Program-made: the position numbers and the translations under genes
Assembly (NCBI GenBank): GCA_009760855.2
Contig: WPIO01000071.1
Coordinates: 1,017,501-1,027,500, forward strand
From: Cristatella mucedo
Taxonomy: Eukaryota; Bryozoa; Phylactolaemata; Cristatellidae
Reading direction: 5' to 3'
Length of the DNA: 10,000 nucleotides
The notes under the pieces: generated by a model
What the model was told of the DNA's origin: nothing
Database searches by the model: none
What the model saw: the letters and a program-made list of their open reading frames with translations, nothing else
In this document: positions 7,476 through 10,000 of the stretch, piece by piece
How the letters are laid out: each line of letters opens with the position of its first letter
Position numbering within the stretch: the stretch's first letter is position 1

Positions 7476-8170
7476 TTTGAAACAAATGCTTGCACGGTTG
7501 CCAATGATTTTTCCTAAAACGACCGCCGCACCGCTACGTTTGCTTCGGAATTTGTTGTCTAAACCGTCGAGCGTAAATCAGAGCCTTCGACTTCTAGGCG
7601 CCCTTGCGTCACCTTAGGAACGCACGCAGCGGCGCCGAGGTCTGGCTTGTGCTGCCCCCTACCCCAGCGAACCCGCGTGCCCGCCAGCCCGCCGGTTGCC
7701 GCCCGGCGGGTGGGCGGGTCCGGGTCGTCAGCCGCTTCCGCCTACGATCCTGCGACTCCGTCGTCCGATCCCAGAGAAAGGACGAGAAAGGATGAAAAGC
7801 CAGGAGAAAGGACGAGAAATGATGAAAAGCCAGCGCACGCGACCTCGTGAGGAGCGAGCCGCAACGCGAGCTCTCTGCTCGGAGGAGCGAAAACCCGTCG
7901 AGAGCAGCTGCCTGCAAAGTTTCTTTTGCGGTCGAATCGCAGCTCTGGAACCACCCGAAGACGCTTGCAGCACTCACCACCGGACAGTGCTGCAAGCGTG
8001 GGAAGAGCCGGAAATGCGGCGGAAATGGGATGACGGAAGTGCGTCGCACCTCCGGGCGAGTCTGGCCGGCGAGCGCCCACAAAGCTTCCTGCGAACGTTC
8101 GGGACGGCTGCTCTGCTCACGTTCGCACTAGCACGACGATGCGGCGCTGTGCGGCGCTTACGCCAGCAAT
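7476..8170 (-). promoter_or_regulatory. CpG-rich region, possible promoter of minus-strand gene
   Basis: The region upstream of the ATG at 7475 is GC-rich with frequent CpG, especially beyond 7590. A CCAAT pentamer lies at 7501-7505 on the plus strand. I see no TATA box. Open frames on both strands (such as 7609-8082 minus and 7696-8172 plus) are mutually overlapping and low in complexity, so I do not call them genes. Direction and start site are unknown. Confidence 0.3.
7774..7833. repeat. 30-bp tandem duplication
   Basis: Two 30-bp units, 7774-7803 and 7804-7833, differ at one base (G at 7790, T at 7820). Each unit contains GAGAAAGGACGAGAAA and ends in GATGAAAAGCCAG. The near identity suggests a recent duplication. 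Confidence 0.95.
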
Positions 8171-8195
8171 AGTAATGAGACGCTTGTATGGCGCC

Positions 8196-8312
8196 GACTA
8201 ACCATTCGATCGTGCTTCCTTTGCAGCAAATTTAAAAGTGCCTAGAAAGAGATTGAGTTCTCTGAGGGCGCAATATCAAATGTACTATTATTGTTATTAT
8301 CATTAATAATAA
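8196..8312 (+). mobile_element. LINE A 3' end fragment (A5)
   Basis: It starts CTAACCATTCGATCGTGCTTCC and matches the 3' ends of A1 (from about 3205) and A2. It keeps the full tail hairpin, with AGAGATTGAGTTCTCT near 8246-8261 and outer arms GTGCCT and AGGGCGC, followed by an ATTATT-type tail. No coding part is present. Confidence 0.8.
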
Positions 8313-8317
8313 ATATA

Positions 8318-8456
8318 TATAATTCATTTATATAGCCCCAAGAGAACTTAATCTCTATTCAGGCGCTTCACATATGTCTTGGGGCTCGAGCTCACGACCT
8401 CAGTCAGACCTTGGTCGGGGCGAGCACCTTAACCGCTGGACCAAACCAGCTCGGCA
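8318..8456 (-). mobile_element. tRNA-derived SINE (family 1)
   Basis: On the minus strand from 8456 there is an A box TGGTCCAGCGG (8443-8433), a B-box-like GAGCTCGAGCC (8393-8383), and then a short body. The tail is GAAGCGCCTGAATAGAG, a hairpin, and GGGGCTATATAAATG. The tail is like that of LINE A, so LINE A machinery may have moved it. It sits in the ATT-rich tail of A5, and ATTATTA on both sides may be the target duplication. Confidence 0.8.
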
Positions 8457-9375
8457 TTATTATAGAAGAGCTAAATATCTTTCCGGCAATTTTAAATTGG
8501 CTGGAACGAACCATGCTATTTAATCATTATTTAGGGGAAATGTAAAGAAAATACTTATAAAATGTGTCCGAAAATCGAATATGTTTTTAGCGTACCTTTC
8601 CAAAGACAAATACGTTAGAACTGGGATCGGAAATTCTGACGACCTCCGCACGGAAGAAAAAATGAATATGCAAATCATGTCTGACCCGGATGTAAACCGG
8701 CAGCAACAAATCTACAAATAAAAAAGCCACCGATCTCTGCATCGCATGCGACTTGTATCCCAACTTGTCGAACCTCGGTAGATCGCAATACACGGTTGAA
8801 GCTGTGTTGAGGTGCATTCCTGAGACTTTTTTTACAGCTTCATTTCCAGGGTTGGTTGGTGCCTTGTAGTAAACTCCGTAGCTCGGCTAATACTTCAGGT
8901 TTCGGGGTGAAATTTGAATTCAGCTCAGCTTGTTTTACACGAGAAAATTTCTGATTTCGTTTCGATGCATTTTGCTCCATTTATATGTCCACGATTACGG
9001 AAAATAAAGTTCTAGGACGTTCCACGACATATACAGCAAAATTGATCGACTGAGATCTGCCGCGAGACGTAAGCGTGACGTAGGCGTCCGGCAGCGAAAT
9101 TGGGCACGAAACTGCCTGGATACGATGACGCGGCCGACTGTCCAGCAACCGCCAATCGTCAGACATCGCGCGAACGGAGTCGAAAGGAAGGCGACGGTGA
9201 CAACGTGGCGGGCGCGAAGTCGGGCGCCTCCGATTAATTCAGAACGAGTAATCCACTGGCTTCTGACTAGCGCTGGCGAGCGTTAGGTCGACCGCTGCTC
9301 GCCGAACGTCCTACGGGCGTCTTAGCGCTACCGCTCGCTAGCTCGGTCGCTGAGCCCGTAAACGATCGCGGCTCG
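8457..9375. other. No recognisable gene
   Basis: AT-rich to about 9050, then GC-rich with many CpGs. Short frames (8587-8817 minus, 76 codons; 8981-9166 minus) show no domain I recognise. No repeat match to the rest of the window was seen. A polyadenylation-type AATAAA occurs at 8717-8722 plus, without other support. Confidence 0.5.
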
Positions 9376-9382
9376 GCTCTCG

Positions 9383-9535
9383 ATGGCGGCGGCGGCGGCG
9401 GCGGCGGAGCAATCAGGCAGCAGCGGCGATAGGCGCCTAGGTCAAGGTCATCACGTTACTGCGGCTCCGGCTGCAGCAGCGCTAGTGGAGTCTCGCGGAG
9501 ACACGAAGACACGAGCGGGCGAACGTGAGCGGTGA
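9383..9535 (+). CDS. Candidate Ala-rich first exon with (GCG)7
   Basis: The ATG at 9383 is followed by seven GCG codons (poly-Ala), then EQSGSSGDRR, and the frame continues for 50 residues to TGA at 9533-9535. A possible splice donor GTGAGC at 9525-9530 would end a first exon at 9524 in phase 1. The start context is weak at -3 (T) but has G at +4. The CpG-rich surroundings suit a 5' exon. No homology is recognised, and a GCG run in a 5' UTR is an equally good explanation. Confidence 0.22.
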   Translation: MAAAAAAAEQSGSSGDRRLGQGHHVTAAPAAAALVESRGDTKTRAGERER

Positions 9536-9589
9536 ACGAGACTCTCGTCTTTATTCCCCCAGCGGGTACGTATACGAGCTAGGAGCTGA

Positions 9590-9623
9590 CTCACCACAGA
9601 TAAGGGAGTGCATCTGTGGTGAG
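9590..9623. repeat. Perfect 12-bp inverted repeat
   Basis: CTCACCACAGAT (9590-9601) and ATCTGTGGTGAG (9612-9623) are exact reverse complements around a 10-nt loop. No U-run follows on either strand, so it is not a bacterial-type terminator. Its role is unknown. Confidence 0.9.
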
Positions 9624-9842
9624 CCACTGCGGTGGGCCACATGCTTACATCAAAGGCTGCAGAGTCAATTGCTCAACCACCTGCTGCAGGTGGGGGCATA
9701 CATTAGTGGCCGAGAAGCAACAGGCTCACGCAACATAGGTCGTTACCCGGCAGCACGCTCGCTCTTTAGCAGTCGTAGCCGCGCGTCACAACTGCGGCCG
9801 CTCGGCTGACTGAGCTGCGGCTGCTGCGAGCGTCAGAACTTG

Positions 9843-9874
9843 CCGAGATGAATTTTCACCGAGATGAATTTTCG
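9843..9874. repeat. 16-bp tandem duplication
   Basis: CCGAGATGAATTTTCA (9843-9858) is followed by the same unit with one change (9859-9874). The duplication also duplicates an ATG (9848 and 9864). Confidence 0.95.
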
Positions 9875-10000
9875 ATGGCTCCGATGGAACGGGATAGCTG
9901 CGATTGCTCTGATGGGACAGGATGTGCGAGACACCGAGCAGTAGTAGCCTCTGCGGATTCAGTCTCGAACGCTTTCAGATTTCAGAAATTTTCGATCCGG
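9848..10000 (+). CDS. ORF running off the window end, uncertain
   Basis: From the ATG at 9848 (G at -3) the frame is open for 51 codons to the last base. The product starts MNFHRDEFSMAPMERDSCDC and is not low in complexity. No family is recognised and 51 codons can stay open by chance. The alternative ATG at 9864 in another frame stops after 26 codons. Confidence 0.15.
   Translation, partial: MNFHRDEFSMAPMERDSCDCSDGTGCARHRAVVASADSVSNAFRFQKFSIR

Noticed and set aside
6829-7504. Long frames open on both strands (up to 205 codons)
   Set aside because: Several frames are open together in CpG-rich DNA, with Arg/Ala/Ser-rich low-complexity products and no motif; many begin at non-ATG codons.
7604-8172. 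Overlapping frames on both strands of about 110-158 codons
   Set aside because: Same pattern: mutually overlapping, no domain, includes a recent 30-bp duplication and no splice support.
8587-8817. 76-codon minus-strand frame resembling a possible transposase piece
   Set aside because: No catalytic motif, terminal repeats or target duplication seen.
9525-9809. 94-codon plus-strand frame
   Set aside because: Non-ATG start, no motif, runs through the perfect inverted repeat; likely chance.
1-10000. CRISPR array, bacterial defence or phage system, rRNA
   Set aside because: No regularly spaced repeats with unique spacers, no operon layout and no rRNA-like stretch; the window has eukaryotic retroelements throughout.

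Overview
The window looks like nuclear DNA from an animal, probably an invertebrate; I cannot name the lineage. The reasons are decayed non-LTR retrotransposons (LINEs) with L2/CR1-like reverse transcriptase, tRNA-derived SINEs with pol III A and B boxes, long CA microsatellites, splice-like signals and CpG-rich blocks. There are no operons, Shine-Dalgarno sites or dense ORFs. Nothing looks bacterial, organellar or viral, and there is no CRISPR array.

Layout. 1-95: tail end of a minus-strand LINE (family A). 96-1169: no recognisable gene. 1170-1250: two overlapping hairpins. 1262-1879 (minus): the best protein-coding candidate, an Ala/Ser/Gly-rich exon in an ORF spanning 1083-2060. 2033-2115: a 22-bp minisatellite carrying CACGTG motifs. 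2200-4345: a (CA)n tract, then two broken plus-strand LINEs back to back (A1, then B). 4344-4448: a 105-bp alternating purine/pyrimidine run. 4600-5237: two SINEs of different families in opposite orientations. 5388-6835 (minus): two more family A LINE pieces, A3 and A2. 6840-8170: a GC- and CpG-rich block with short tandem duplications and a tiny candidate first coding exon (7460-7475, minus). 8196-8456: a LINE A tail and a SINE meeting tail to tail. 8457-10000: mostly unassigned, with a GCG-repeat ORF near 9383, a perfect hairpin near 9600 and an ORF running off the window end.

How the parts may fit. The mini-exon at 7460-7475 ends in phase 1 at a strong GTAAGA donor. The acceptor at 1880/1879 opens the minus-strand exon in the matching phase. 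If they belong together, one minus-strand gene starts in the CpG-rich block and has a 5,580-bp first intron holding almost all the mobile elements. This is an inference from splice signals and phase only. The LINE A copies and one SINE family share a hairpin-forming 3' tail, which suggests the SINE was mobilised by LINE A. All RT fragments seen here are truncated, frameshifted or missing catalytic parts. I found no clear new biological system; the most testable points are the split-gene model, the shared LINE/SINE tail and the hairpins.
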